A stretch of 64,000 nucleotides of DNA, from positions 1 to 64,000 of the forward strand of contig JASAND010013512.1 of NCBI GenBank assembly GCA_030248195.1. Direction: 5' to 3'. The translations under genes and the position numbers were made by a program. This stretch comes from Trissonchulus latispiculum. Lineage: Eukaryota > Nematoda > Enoplea > Enoplida > Ironidae. Shown here piece by piece: positions 54,860 through 64,000 of this stretch (its first letter is position 1; the number at the start of each line of letters is the position of its first letter). The notes under the pieces were generated by a model. The model was given only the letters and a program-made list of their open reading frames with translations. It was not told the origin of the DNA and did not search any database.

Positions 54860-55386
54860 GACTTGTTGAAACGAAGGATATGTTCCCAATTGATTCCAAA
54901 AGGATAGTCAGTAAAAAGTTGGCTGATCCAATGCTTTTCTTTCTTCTTTCTACACGTTTCTTTTCGGCAAAATCAATAACAGTTACACGTAAGTCCTTCA
55001 AATCGTGGTTGTGATTTCTAAAATCACAAGATAAAGGTTTACTAGCATCCATTTTGCGGATATCGTGTGTGTGGCCATCGAATCGTTGGGAGAGGGAATT
55101 TCCACTTTCCCCCCACATACTGCGATGGACACCCATCTATCTCCACCAAGTACACAATTCCGGTACTTTTACAGTCAAAACTGCCCCTTATTGGGTATTG
55201 TAGTCCAGTGACAGAGCTCTTAAATGAGCTCACTTCCCTGATGGCTGGGCAGAGAACACAGTTTCGGCTGCATTTTGAGGTTGCGCCAGGACAGAACTTT
55301 ATCCCCAAATTATGAAGCCGGACATTTATATACATCGCGGTCCCGCCCAGCCTCCCAATCAATAACTTTGTCCCCGACCTTCCCAT
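54860..55386 (-). pseudogene. GIY-YIG endonuclease remnant of a Penelope-like element
   Basis: Two overlapping minus-strand frames join to give the domain. The first has a Cys-rich linker (KCSRNCVLC) followed by GIVYLVEIDGCPSQYVGG, the GIY-YIG core as YLV...YVG. The second continues with SLSQRFDGHTHDIRK (catalytic Arg/His region), CDFRNHNHDLKDLRVTVID and KKRVERRKKSIG. A frameshift near 55090-55110 separates them. Together they cover the linker and most of the endonuclease; the RT is missing. Family: Penelope-like elements, where this domain nicks target DNA. Confidence 0.85.
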
Positions 55387-58132
55387 TTATATAATGAAAT
55401 TTTGCGGCACAGAAGGGACAGGATCCGTCTGATGAAGAGTGGGAGAACCACTGGAAACCGGTATATAACGGAAGAAAAGTGAACGTTGTTTTGGGTATTC
55501 ACGTTTTGGACTGATATTTTATTAATTTTGACATTAGACAGGGGTTTTAAACTCGAAAACTTCATTGGCAACATGTTTCTAAGTCTAAAATAAGGTCAAT
55601 ATTAAGCCAGAGAGTCCATAAAACGTGTATTTCTCGCAATAATAAACACTTTAAGCCAAATATTTGGACCTGTTTTTGAAAACTTGCAGAATTTACCCTA
55701 AAAATACCCAATTTTTGGCCAATTTTTCGCCCCTTTAGCGCGGCTACCCCCCTCCCCCCCCCAGTTGGGGGGCCGTGGTCCCCAAAAAATTTTTGGGGGG
55801 GGGGGTTGTAAAATGGCTGGGGCCCCCAATTACACCTGTGGTCTCACCTCACAGTGGGCAAACTAGCGTGTGTGTAGCCTGGTTATACCTATGAGCCATC
55901 TGTGCAAATTAGCTTTGGGGGGGGGAGCCGGGGGCGCCTGTTTCATGGAAGAGGAGAAGTGGGCACCCTTATCATTGAATTCCCCCAGCATTAAGAAGAG
56001 GAGGGACGTTCACCCTTTTTAGGAGCGTCCAAGGAGCGAAAATTGGTCGAAATTCTGTATTTAAACATTTTTTAAAAGTCCAAGTTTTCGGTGTATAGTG
56101 CTTGCTATTGTGCGAGCTCGTTTAATGTGTTTAACTGTTTCATGTACGTATATACCTTCTGACTTAATGTTGACTTTATTGTGGAGTTCTAAAGATGCTG
56201 GCAGTAAAGTATTCAGTCGAAAACGCCACAGTCTTAAAGTTTTTGGCGTTAAGGTGGTGACTCCCTTTGGTCACATTCACATATATATATAAAGTTTGCA
56301 CCATTATTACTCATACATTACTTGGAGTTAAGAAGCCTGGCTTATTCTTAGGCAAAAATTTATGGGGGGGGCTTCATGGGGGGCTGACCCAAAATGGGGG
56401 GGCATATTTTGGAACAAATTTTCGAATTTTTGCGGGTTTTTCGTGTAAAAATGTGTAAAAATCGCTAAATTGACTAATTTTAACTGGTTTTTAGGCTAAA
56501 ATAGTAAAAATTTCGTTAAAAATCCGGCGAAGCCGGAAAAATTTTTGAAAATTTAGGGTAAAAACGGTAAAATTTGGCAATTTTTTGGGTTATGGGGGGG
56601 AGGTCGGAATTTATGGGGGGGCATTTCATGGGGGGGCTCCTCGAATGGGGGTGGGGAGGTCGCCGAATGGGGGCGGCCCCTCCCCACCCCCCCCAGTAAA
56701 AATAAGCCAGGAAGCCATTTTTATATCAAAATGGAGCCTGACATTTTCTCTTTTTAATGCATGCCACGAAACTAATGTTGCTTTTCTAAAATATTTTTAA
56801 CACATTTTAGAAGAAGTATAATTTTCCAGAATTTTTTCAGACTCACGAAAATTTTTTCGCGAGACATCGTTTATATCATTCGATACCTCCATCAAATAGT
56901 TGGGGACGATTTTTCATTTATTGTGAAATCGCTCTTCGTTATTGAGAAATAAGCTGAAATGTGTGCGTAACCTGTAAGCCATGGGAGGAAAACCCACCCC
57001 CTTTTTGGGGGGGAAAAACCCACCCGCCTCCTGGACCAAGGGTTGGAGCTATGAGCTCCAGAACATATAGAGGTCGGGGAAAAAACCAAGGTAGTCACCT
57101 TTTGGACTCTGCAGAACTACCCAGTGGAGCAATCCGGCTATAAATTATTTTCTTATCAAGCCCTGTCTAGACTGTCATTTTGGTATATAAATCGCCTCTC
57201 TAGGTCCTGTCGTTAATTAGTAATTAACGGTTAATTAGCCGGGGTAAAAAACCAATGGCGGGAAAAAACCAACCGATGGGAAAAAAGCCAACCCCAGTAT
57301 TCGGTCAGGGTAACTCATATTAGCGATTTTATGCATGCAACAGGTTAAATCGGCGTCGCTGACTTCATATCTGCACTTATTTTTGCGATATTCCGTATAA
57401 TAAGTGAGAAAATCAAACATCAATATTTGCAGCATCAACTGGCTGGGTTTCATCAAATTTGTCAGTTTCTATGTTAAAATGCAAAAATTTGTAAGTCTTT
57501 TGAAATTCGATGAAGTAAATTAAAATAAACGTTGTTTCAGTGTTTTTTCGCGTATTTCTTTGTCCCAGAGTACTTTTTGGCCGCTTTAGCTGAGCCAAAC
57601 AGCCGATCCGCCGAAATAAGGTTTTTACCGGTTAGCACAAAATTGCCAAGTCCAAATGCAATTTTGAGCTGTTCACGTGAAAGAACGCATTAAACTTGCT
57701 ATGTGGTTCACTTCTGAGAAACTAAGAACCATTTTTGGGAGTTTGGCAGCAAAAGCAAAAATTGGTTTTTTCCCACCCCTTGGTTTTTTTCCATTTTGTA
57801 AAAATTCTGCTGGCAGCTAGCCAAGCGTCGCAGGAAGGCGAGACCGACATTTTTGGAAAGAGCACATGTTGTTCTCATAGAAACTATTAAAAGTTATTAT
57901 CTAACTGCTATGGAAAATTCTTTACAGGCCTTCAAAAATAGGCAAATTTTGAATTTTTGGGGGGTCAAAAATGCCAAAATTTTCAAAATGTCACAAAATG
58001 CTCAAAAGTGGTCCGATTTAGCTCAAATTTGGTGTGGTAGGTGGGATGGGCCCTACCAACTTGCATGCAAAATTTGAACCCGCTAGCTTATCCCCATCGC
58101 CCAAACGGGGGGTTGGTTTTTTCCCCACCACT
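55228..58132. repeat. 2.9-kb tandem duplication, copy 1
   Basis: The unit begins GCTCACTTCCCTGATGGCTG inside the Penelope-like element and ends at GGGTTGGTTTTTTCCCC...ACCACT. The same sequence follows immediately at 58133-61030 with only small indels. It includes the right part of the Penelope-like element, the MITE end and the left part of the 56249 TTAA element. Confidence 0.9.
55424..55472 (+). ncRNA. Hammerhead motif, variant copy in inverted repeat
   Basis: UCCGU, CUGAUGA, AGUGG/CCACU, GAAA, ACC/GGU and ACGGA are present. Four extra bases (TATA) separate the cleavage region from ACGGA, and the base closing stem II has changed to G. Activity is therefore doubtful. It is inverted relative to the 54565 copy. 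Confidence 0.6.
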
Positions 58133-61030
58133 GCTCACTTCCCTGATGGCTGGGCAGAGAACACAGTTTCGGCTGCATTTTGAGGTTGCGCCAGGACAGA
58201 ACTTTATCCCCAAATTATGAAGCCAGACATTTATATACATCGCGGTCCCGCCCAGCCTCCCAATCAATAACTTTGTCCCCGACCTTCCCATTATATAATG
58301 AAATTTTGCGGCGCAGAATGGACAGGATCCGTCTGATGAAGAGTGGGAGAACCACTGGAAACCGGTATATAACGGAAGAAAAGTGAACGTTGTTTTGGGT
58401 ATTCACGTTTTGGACTGATATTTTATTAATTTTGACATTAGACAGGGGTTTTAAACTCGAAAACTTCATTGGCAACATGTTTCTAAGTCTAAAATAAGGT
58501 CAATATTAAGCCAGAGAGTCCATAAAACGTGTATTTCTCGCAATAATAAACACTTTAAGCCAAATATTTGGACCTGTTTTTGAAAACTTGCAGAATTTAC
58601 CCTAAAAATACCCAATTTTTGGCCAATTTTTCGCCCCTTTAGCGCGGCTACCCCCCTCCCCCCCCCCAGTTGGGGGGCCGTGGTCCCCAAATAATTTTTG
58701 GGGGGGGGGGGTTGTAAAATGGCTGGGGCCCCCAATTACACCTGTGGTCTCACCTCACAGTGGGCAAACTAGCGTGTGTGTAGCCTGGTTATACCTATGA
58801 GCCATCTGTGCAAATTAGCTTTGGGGGGGGGAGCCGGGGGCGCCTGTTTCATGGAAGAGGAGAAGTGGGCACCCTTATCATTGAATTCCCCCAGCATTAA
58901 GAAGAGGAGGGACGTTCACCCTTTTTAGGAGCGTCCAAGGAGCGAAAATTGGTCGAAATTCTGTATTTAAACATTTTTTAAAAGTCCAAGTTTTCGGTGT
59001 ATAGTGCTTGCTATTGTGCGAGCTCGTTTAATGTGTTTAACTGTTTCATGTACGTATATACCTTCTGACTTAATGTTGACTTTATTGTGGAGTTCTAAAG
59101 ATGCTGGCAGTAAAGTATTCAGTCGAAAACGCCACAGTCTTAAAGTTTTTGGCGTTAAGGTGGTGACTCCCTTTGGTCACATTCACATATATATATAAAG
59201 TTTGCACCATTATTACTCATACATTACTTGGAGTTAAGAAGCCTGGCTTATTCTTAGGCAAAAATTTATGGGGGGGGGCTTCATGGGGGGCTGACCCAAA
59301 ATGGGGGGCATATTTTGGAACAAATTTTCGAATTTTTGCGGGTTTTTCGTGTAAAAATGTGTAAAAATCGCTAAATTGACTAATTTTAACTGGTTTTTAG
59401 GCTAAAATAGTAAAAATTTCGTTAAAAATCCGGCGAAGCCGGAAAAATTTTTGAAAATTTAGGGTAAAAACGGTAAAATTTGGCAATTTTTTGGGTTATG
59501 GGGGGGAGGTCGGAATTTATGGGGGGGCATTTCATGGGGGGCTCCTCGAATGGGGGGGAGGTCGCCGAATGGGGGGCGGCCCCCAACCCCCCCCCAGTAA
59601 AAATAAGCCAGGAAGCCGTTTTTATATCAAAATGGTGCCTGACATTTTCTCTTTTTAATGCATGCCACGAAACTAATGTTGCTTTTCTAAAATATTTTTA
59701 ACACATTTTAGAAGAAGTATAATTTTCCAGATTTTTTCAGACTCACGACAATTTTTTCGCGAAACATCGTTTATATCATTCGATACCTCCATCAAATAGT
59801 TGGGGACGATTTTTCATTTATTGTGAAATCGCTCTTCGTTATTGAGAAATAAGCTGAAATGTGTGCGTAACCTGTAAGCCATGGGGGGAAAACCCACCCC
59901 CTTTTTGGGGGGAAAAACCCACCCGCCTCCTGGACCAAGGGTTGGAGCTATGAGCTCCAAAACATATAGAGGTCGGGGAAAAAACCAAGGTAGTCACCTT
60001 TTGGACTCTGCAGAACTACCCAGTGGAGCAATCCGGCTATAAATTATTTTCTTATCAAGCCCTGTCTAGACTGTCATTTTGGTATATAAATCGCCTCTCT
60101 AGGTCCTGTCGTTAATTAGTAATTAACGGTTAATTAGCCGGGGTAAAAAACCAATGGCGGGAAAAAACCAACCGATGGGAAAAAAGCCAACCCCAGTATT
60201 CGGTCAGGGTAACTCATATTAGCGATTTTATGCATGCAACAGGTTAAATCGGCGTCGCTGACTTCATATCTGCACTTATTTTTGCGATATTCCGTATAAT
60301 AAGTGAGAAAATCAAACATCAATATTTGCAGCATCAACTGGCTGGGTTTCATCAAATTTGTCAGTTTCTATGTTAAAATGCAAAAATTTGTAAGTCTTTT
60401 GAAATTCGATGAAGTAAATTAAAATAAACGTTGTTTCAGTGTTTTTTCGCGTATTTCTTTGTCCCAGAGTACTTTTTGGCCGCTTTAGCTGAGCCAAACA
60501 GCCGATCCGCCGAAATAAGGTTTTTACCGGTTAGCACAAAATTGCCAAGTCCAAATGCAATTTTGAGCTGTTCACGTGAAAGAACGCATTAAACTTGCTA
60601 TGTGGTTCACTTCTGAGAAACTAAGAACCATTTTTGGGAGTTTGGCAGCAAAAGCAAAAATTGGTTTTTCCCACCCCTTGGTTTTTTCCCATTTTGTAAA
60701 AATTCTGCTGGCAGCTAGCCAAGCGTCGCAGGAAGGCGAGACCGACATTTTTGGAAAGAGCACATGTTGTTCTCATAGAAACTATTAAAAGTTATTATCT
60801 AACTGCTATGGAAAATTCTTTACAGGCCTTCAAAAATAGGCAAATTTTGAATTTTTGGGGGGTCAAAAATGCCAAAATTTTCAAAATGTCACAAAATGCT
60901 CAAAAGTGGTCCGATTTAGCTCAAATTTGGTGTGGTAGGTGGGATGGGCCCTACCAACTTGCATGCAAAATTTGAACCCGCTAGCTTATCCCCATCGCCC
61001 AAACGGGGGGTTGGTTTTTTCCCCACCACT
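58133..61030. repeat. 2.9-kb tandem duplication, copy 2
   Basis: The second unit is offset by 2898-2906 bp from the first and nearly identical. It repeats the hammerhead variant (58328-58376), MITE end (about 58744), TTAA element left end (about 59155) and GGGTTTTTTCCC-rich interior. Differences are mainly G/C-run lengths and single substitutions. Confidence 0.9.
58328..58376 (+). ncRNA. Hammerhead motif, duplicated variant
   Basis: Identical in layout to 55424-55472 (CUGAUGA at 58333-58339, GAAA, and ACGGA at 58372-58376 with the TATA insertion). It exists because of the tandem duplication and no longer belongs to a complete element. Confidence 0.55.
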
Positions 61031-63166
61031 TGCGGGTTGGTTTTTCCCCCGACCTCTATACCAGCAGAAAGCGCGACTCTTTCTTACCTACTTATGCAAA
61101 GATCAAGTCATTTGGTTCACTCCTGCTCATTTTATGACATTTTGAAAATGACACCTACTTTTTGGTCTAACCATGCCAAAATTTTGCAAAAGTTTGGACC
61201 TATGTAACTTTTGATTGGGTTTGGGCTAGAAAAGTTTTGCAAATATCTGCAATGATGGCAAGTCTTCCTCTTTGCACACAGCCAAAATTAGATCGATCCG
61301 ATGCACCGTTGGTCTGGCACATTGCCAAATGTGGCGGGGAAAAAACCCACTTTGGGGGGGACCCACCCATTTTTTTGAAAAATTTTTTAACAACCAAACA
61401 GGGAAACAATTCGACACTATAGCACGGTACTATCGAGGACGCTGCATCATCCTATGGTGTCAGAGTTGGATAATTTTGCTTCCCTGGCTAGCTAGGGGCC
61501 AAAAACCCTGAAAGTGCCGTTTCGGCACTGGAGGATCCAGGACAGGTCCAATTGTGGATTTTAACAGCCAAATGAACGTTAAAAACCATTCTCTATATAC
61601 ACGATAGACTAATAAGTTTTATCAAATTACATCGTTTTTAGCATTTTTCAAAAATTGCCCTATGTTTATGTGTTAAACTTTATGAAACCTGACCGTTTGA
61701 TGCTGCATTTTCAATGACACATGAAATCTCCAAAAAGGTACCTATATCTGGTTTTTTGATTTATACTAGCTATGTATACTAACAGTTGAATTTTACACCG
61801 GAAGTGTCAGAATAGCGCTACGACAATTTTTGAGACCTGTGAGGGGTGGGTTTTTTCACCCATTTAGGTTTTTCCCCATTGGGTTTTCCCCCCGCTACTT
61901 TTTGCATTATACCGGCCTAACGGTACAACCTAGCTGGCTTTTTGTTACGGGGGGGGGGGGGGTGGAGGGCCCCCCAGAATTTCGTTCCCCCCCCCAGACT
62001 TGGGTCGCCCCCCCCCAGAATCGCCGCCCCCCAGGATTCGGGCCTTCCCCCCCAGAACTTTTAAGTGCCCGAAAAAATAGGGTTTTGAGGGTAAATTTTG
62101 AAAAATTTTTCCGGCTTCGCCGGATTTTTAGACATTTTTAAGCATTTTTTTAACTATTTTAAGCTTAAATTTAGGTTGAAAATAGTTAATACTTTAGCTC
62201 AGTAGCAAAAAATAGCTATTTTATAAGCATTTTTCGAAAAAATTTTCTCCCCCCCCCCCCAGAAATCCGTGCCCCCCAGACCTGGGGGGGACCGCCCCCC
62301 AGACTCCTCCCCCCCAGAAATTTTTGCCTGGGAAAAAGCCAGCCTAGAGAAGTGCAAATGGGCTTAAAAGATAGATCTAAGTACGCCATGTACGATAAAG
62401 TTCTCATCTAGCCCTTATAATAAAAAGTTTCAGGCAAAATCCGAAAATGTGGGTTTTCCCCCCATGGCTATATTTTGCCTACTTTTCCCAAATTTGTCAA
62501 GCGATTACTTTAGCTAGAAAGCAGCAATCGGGGCAACTAAAAATCGTCCATGGGTATATATATTTGTGCAGAACATTTGTGCAGTAGCTGCCCTCCAGCT
62601 TGCATGGTGAATGCTCCACAATCTTTGGAAAAAATTGGTTGTGTTTTTGCAAAAACTACATTGTTATGATAGCAGCCTTCAGGATAGCAGTAGGAAGACG
62701 ATAATGCGTCGGATAATTAGTCCCTGTGAGACCTTCAGATCGACGCCCTTAGTTTGATTTTACGGCTTGCGTAGTTCAAGAAATGTTGGATTATTTGATT
62801 TCTGCAAAAATGACAAGTTTTCGACGCCAAAACAAGAAAATCGGCTATATATATCTCACGGTAGAGAAAAGCTAGAAACTTACTCAAAAAAGCAAAAATG
62901 TGAAGCTCAGTGAGATCTTTCGAATGAATATAGTCAACTGTATTGCAGCTGCCAAACGTTCAGAAGTTGGGAAAAACCACTCTGACCGGAAATTTCGAAT
63001 TTTTGAATCGGAATTGCGCGGAGGGTGTTAGAAAGCTAAAAGAACTTATTTCGGAAAGTTTCATCAAATTTCATCTTGATTTACGCCGCCAAATAACAAT
63101 ATGTGCCCAAATGGAATCACCACCTTAAAACGCCTGAAAATGCCAGTCTTTGTCTGGAGTTGGCCA

Positions 63167-63377
63167 TAGGTGTAATTGGGGGGATGTTTGGGGTGGGCAA
63201 CGCCCCAGCCATTTTTCCAAACCAACCTAAAAATTTTTTGGACCCTCTCTAATTGAGGGGGCGCTTCCAGCGATAGTCGCGCCGACGGCGCGAAATTTTG
63301 CCAAAAAAGGATGTTTTCGGGGTAAATTTTGCAAAAATTTTCACAAATTTTTAGCTTTCGGCTTGAAGCATAGGTGT
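63167..63377. mobile_element. G/C-run MITE fragment
   Basis: CATAGGTGTAATTGGGG at about 63167 and another CATAGGTGTAAGG at 63369 are TIR-like but in direct orientation, so these are parts of two copies rather than one complete element. GGCGCGAAATTTTGCC-type middle sequence is shared with other copies. Confidence 0.45.
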
Positions 63378-63597
63378 AAGGTGTGTGGGGCGGGGTTTAG
63401 CCCCCTCAGCCATTTTCTCAACCCCCCTACAGAACTTTTCGGGGGCGGATCGCCCACCAATTATTGGTCTCCTGCATATGCCCTTTGTTTCTCTGTCATG
63501 CAAGTCTTCTCCTCTGAAATTCTGTTTAGTTCTTGTTTAACGGTTTGGTTTGCTTAGGAACCAATGAGATATAACGTACATCTCAGTCAGTGTGACA

Positions 63598-63768
63598 ATG
63601 TCATTTTTCGGAAAGATTCGAAATTTATTCAGCGGAGGAACACAGTCTGCTGCTGATAGTCACCGAAAAAGCTTACTGAATCAATATATACGAAGGGATG
63701 TGGATCCATCTAGTCTGTGGGAAATTGAGCGTGAGCTTGGCGACGGTGCTTTTGGCAAAGTGCAGCTG
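63598..63768 (+). CDS. Ste20-family protein kinase (SLK/STK10-like), first coding exon
   Basis: From ATG at 63598 the exon encodes 57 codons: [14 protein letters not shown], a Ser/basic linker, then [18 protein letters not shown]. The last part is the kinase glycine-rich loop (G-x-G-x-F-G-K-V, here GDGAFGKV). The [13 protein letters not shown] phrase and an MSFF-type start resemble SLK/LOK (STK10) group Ste20 kinases, which phosphorylate ERM proteins and regulate the cytoskeleton. A GTAAAC donor follows at 63769, phase 0, and the frame stops soon after in the intron, so the remaining exons are beyond the window. The ATG choice is supported by an upstream in-frame non-ATG region and by similarity of the MSFF start. 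Confidence 0.8.
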
Positions 63769-63864
63769 GTAAACCGAATATATATATTACTTGTCTATCA
63801 TATTTTGGATTTTTAATTAGAATTATATAATTGATAGTTTTTATTTGTGTATATAGTTGGTAGT
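63769..63864 (+). other. Start of kinase intron 1
   Basis: A GTAAAC donor is followed by AT-rich sequence. No acceptor is found before the window ends. Confidence 0.6.
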
Positions 63865-64000
63865 GATGGGCACCGCACCCCGCCTATTTTGCGTTAACGG
63901 ATATTCAAAACTTAAACTCGAGAAAAACTTTCTAAGTTTCATTTAAGATTTCAATTTTTCTGGCAATTTTTCGCTGCCCTGTGAATTTCTATCATAAAGT
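63865..64000. mobile_element. Left part of the GATGGGCACCG MITE in the kinase intron
   Basis: GATGGGCACCG followed by CGCCTATTTTGCG and AAACTTAAACTCGAGAAAA resembles 3417-3600, including CTGTGAATTTCTATCAT near the end (CTGTGAATGTCTATCAT at 3553). Its right end lies outside the window. Confidence 0.6.

Larger units (their letters stand above)
54455..55522 (-). mobile_element. Truncated Penelope-like retroelement with inverted terminal repeats
   Basis: The 1068-bp insertion is flanked by the 15-bp duplication TAATTTTGACATTAG (54440-54454, 55523-55537). The ends are inverted repeats (about 54515-54770 and 55275-55513), each holding a hammerhead motif. Between them, on the minus strand, is a GIY-YIG endonuclease remnant. 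Inverted repeats, ribozymes and a C-terminal GIY-YIG domain together are diagnostic of Penelope-like elements. The RT domain is absent, so the copy is 5'-truncated. Confidence 0.85.
54281..55840. mobile_element. G/C-run MITE, TSD GTCTCACC, interrupted by a Penelope-like element
   Basis: The ends are CATAGGTGTAACGGGG and TTACACCTGTG, with exact duplications GTCTCACC (54273-54280, 55841-55848). The middle, collinear with 6141-6667, is split at TTTTGACATTAG by the Penelope-like insertion at 54455-55522. The flank itself resembles the CATAGGTGTACC subfamily, so at least three insertion events are layered here. Confidence 0.85.
56977..62470. mobile_element. Nested element, TIR AGCCATGGGGGGAAAACCCAC
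   Basis: AGCCATGGGAGGAAAACCCAC at the left is matched by GTGGGTTTTCCCCCCATGGCT at the right, with TA on both sides. The empty site CCTGTATTTTGCC is preserved at 27780-27792. The interior has many GGGTTTTTTCCCC/GGGGAAAAAACCC motifs, like 2380-3227, and a G/C-run block (61940-62330). The 2.9-kb duplication partly overlaps it. Confidence 0.6.
56249..63128. mobile_element. TTAA element expanded by nested insertion and duplication
   Basis: The left end TTAAGGTGGTGACTCCC (56249) and right end GGAATCACCACCTTAA (63128) have TTAA on both sides. The interior is collinear with 27452-28890 up to CCTGTA (56976) and again from TATTTTGCC (62471). The nested element and the tandem duplication explain the extra length. 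Confidence 0.7.

Overview
This window is repeat-dominated nuclear DNA from an invertebrate animal. The evidence is GT-AG spliced exons, a Ste20-family (SLK/STK10-type) kinase first exon at the right edge, degenerate CR1/Jockey-like LINEs, a Penelope-like element with GIY-YIG domain and hammerhead ribozymes, and many MITE-class DNA transposons with long G/C runs. No bacterial or organellar genes were seen. The LINE style would fit a nematode or another basal invertebrate, but I cannot assign a species. Nearly all short ORFs are repeat shadows.

Layout. 0-8.5 kb: MITEs and two tandem satellites, with three-deep nesting at 5.3-7.1 kb. 8.46-17.73 kb: one LINE split by a 7.6-kb insertion (9439-17043) that shows no convincing coding sequence but many strong hairpins. 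18.08-21.89 kb: a TTAA-flanked element with an internal Q/Y/P-rich ORF. 22.73-26.1 kb: a second, diverged copy of the hairpin-rich element. 26.45-29.34 kb: a Harbinger-like element containing a large foldback, a TTAA element and a Tc1-like MITE. 31.8-36.05 kb: a minus-strand spliced gene of unknown function with a C-terminal Cys/His cluster; its largest intron holds a ~184-bp satellite array. 36.5-42.7 kb: a third hairpin-rich copy, and a 2.67-kb derivative inserted into LINE copy 1. 44.0-48.3 kb: long inverted repeats surrounding LINE copy 2. 48.3-55.8 kb: nested G/C-run MITEs and the Penelope-like element. 55.2-61.0 kb: a 2.9-kb tandem duplication inside another TTAA element. 63.6 kb: kinase exon 1.

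The most unusual signal is the hairpin-rich element family. Two insertions have exact boundaries because the interrupted LINE reads through once they are removed. They share TGTAAT...ATTACA ends and 4-bp target duplications. Aligned copies keep hairpins whose two arms have both changed sequence while staying complementary, and an asymmetric internal loop (UGUAAAYY or UAAACY opposite UCU or UU) recurs several times. This suggests selection on RNA (or cruciform DNA) structure in a large mobile element with no visible protein-coding capacity. The Penelope-like element has a textbook hammerhead core at 54565-54610.

Only two host genes are supported: the minus-strand zinc-cluster gene and the kinase, whose remaining exons lie beyond the window.
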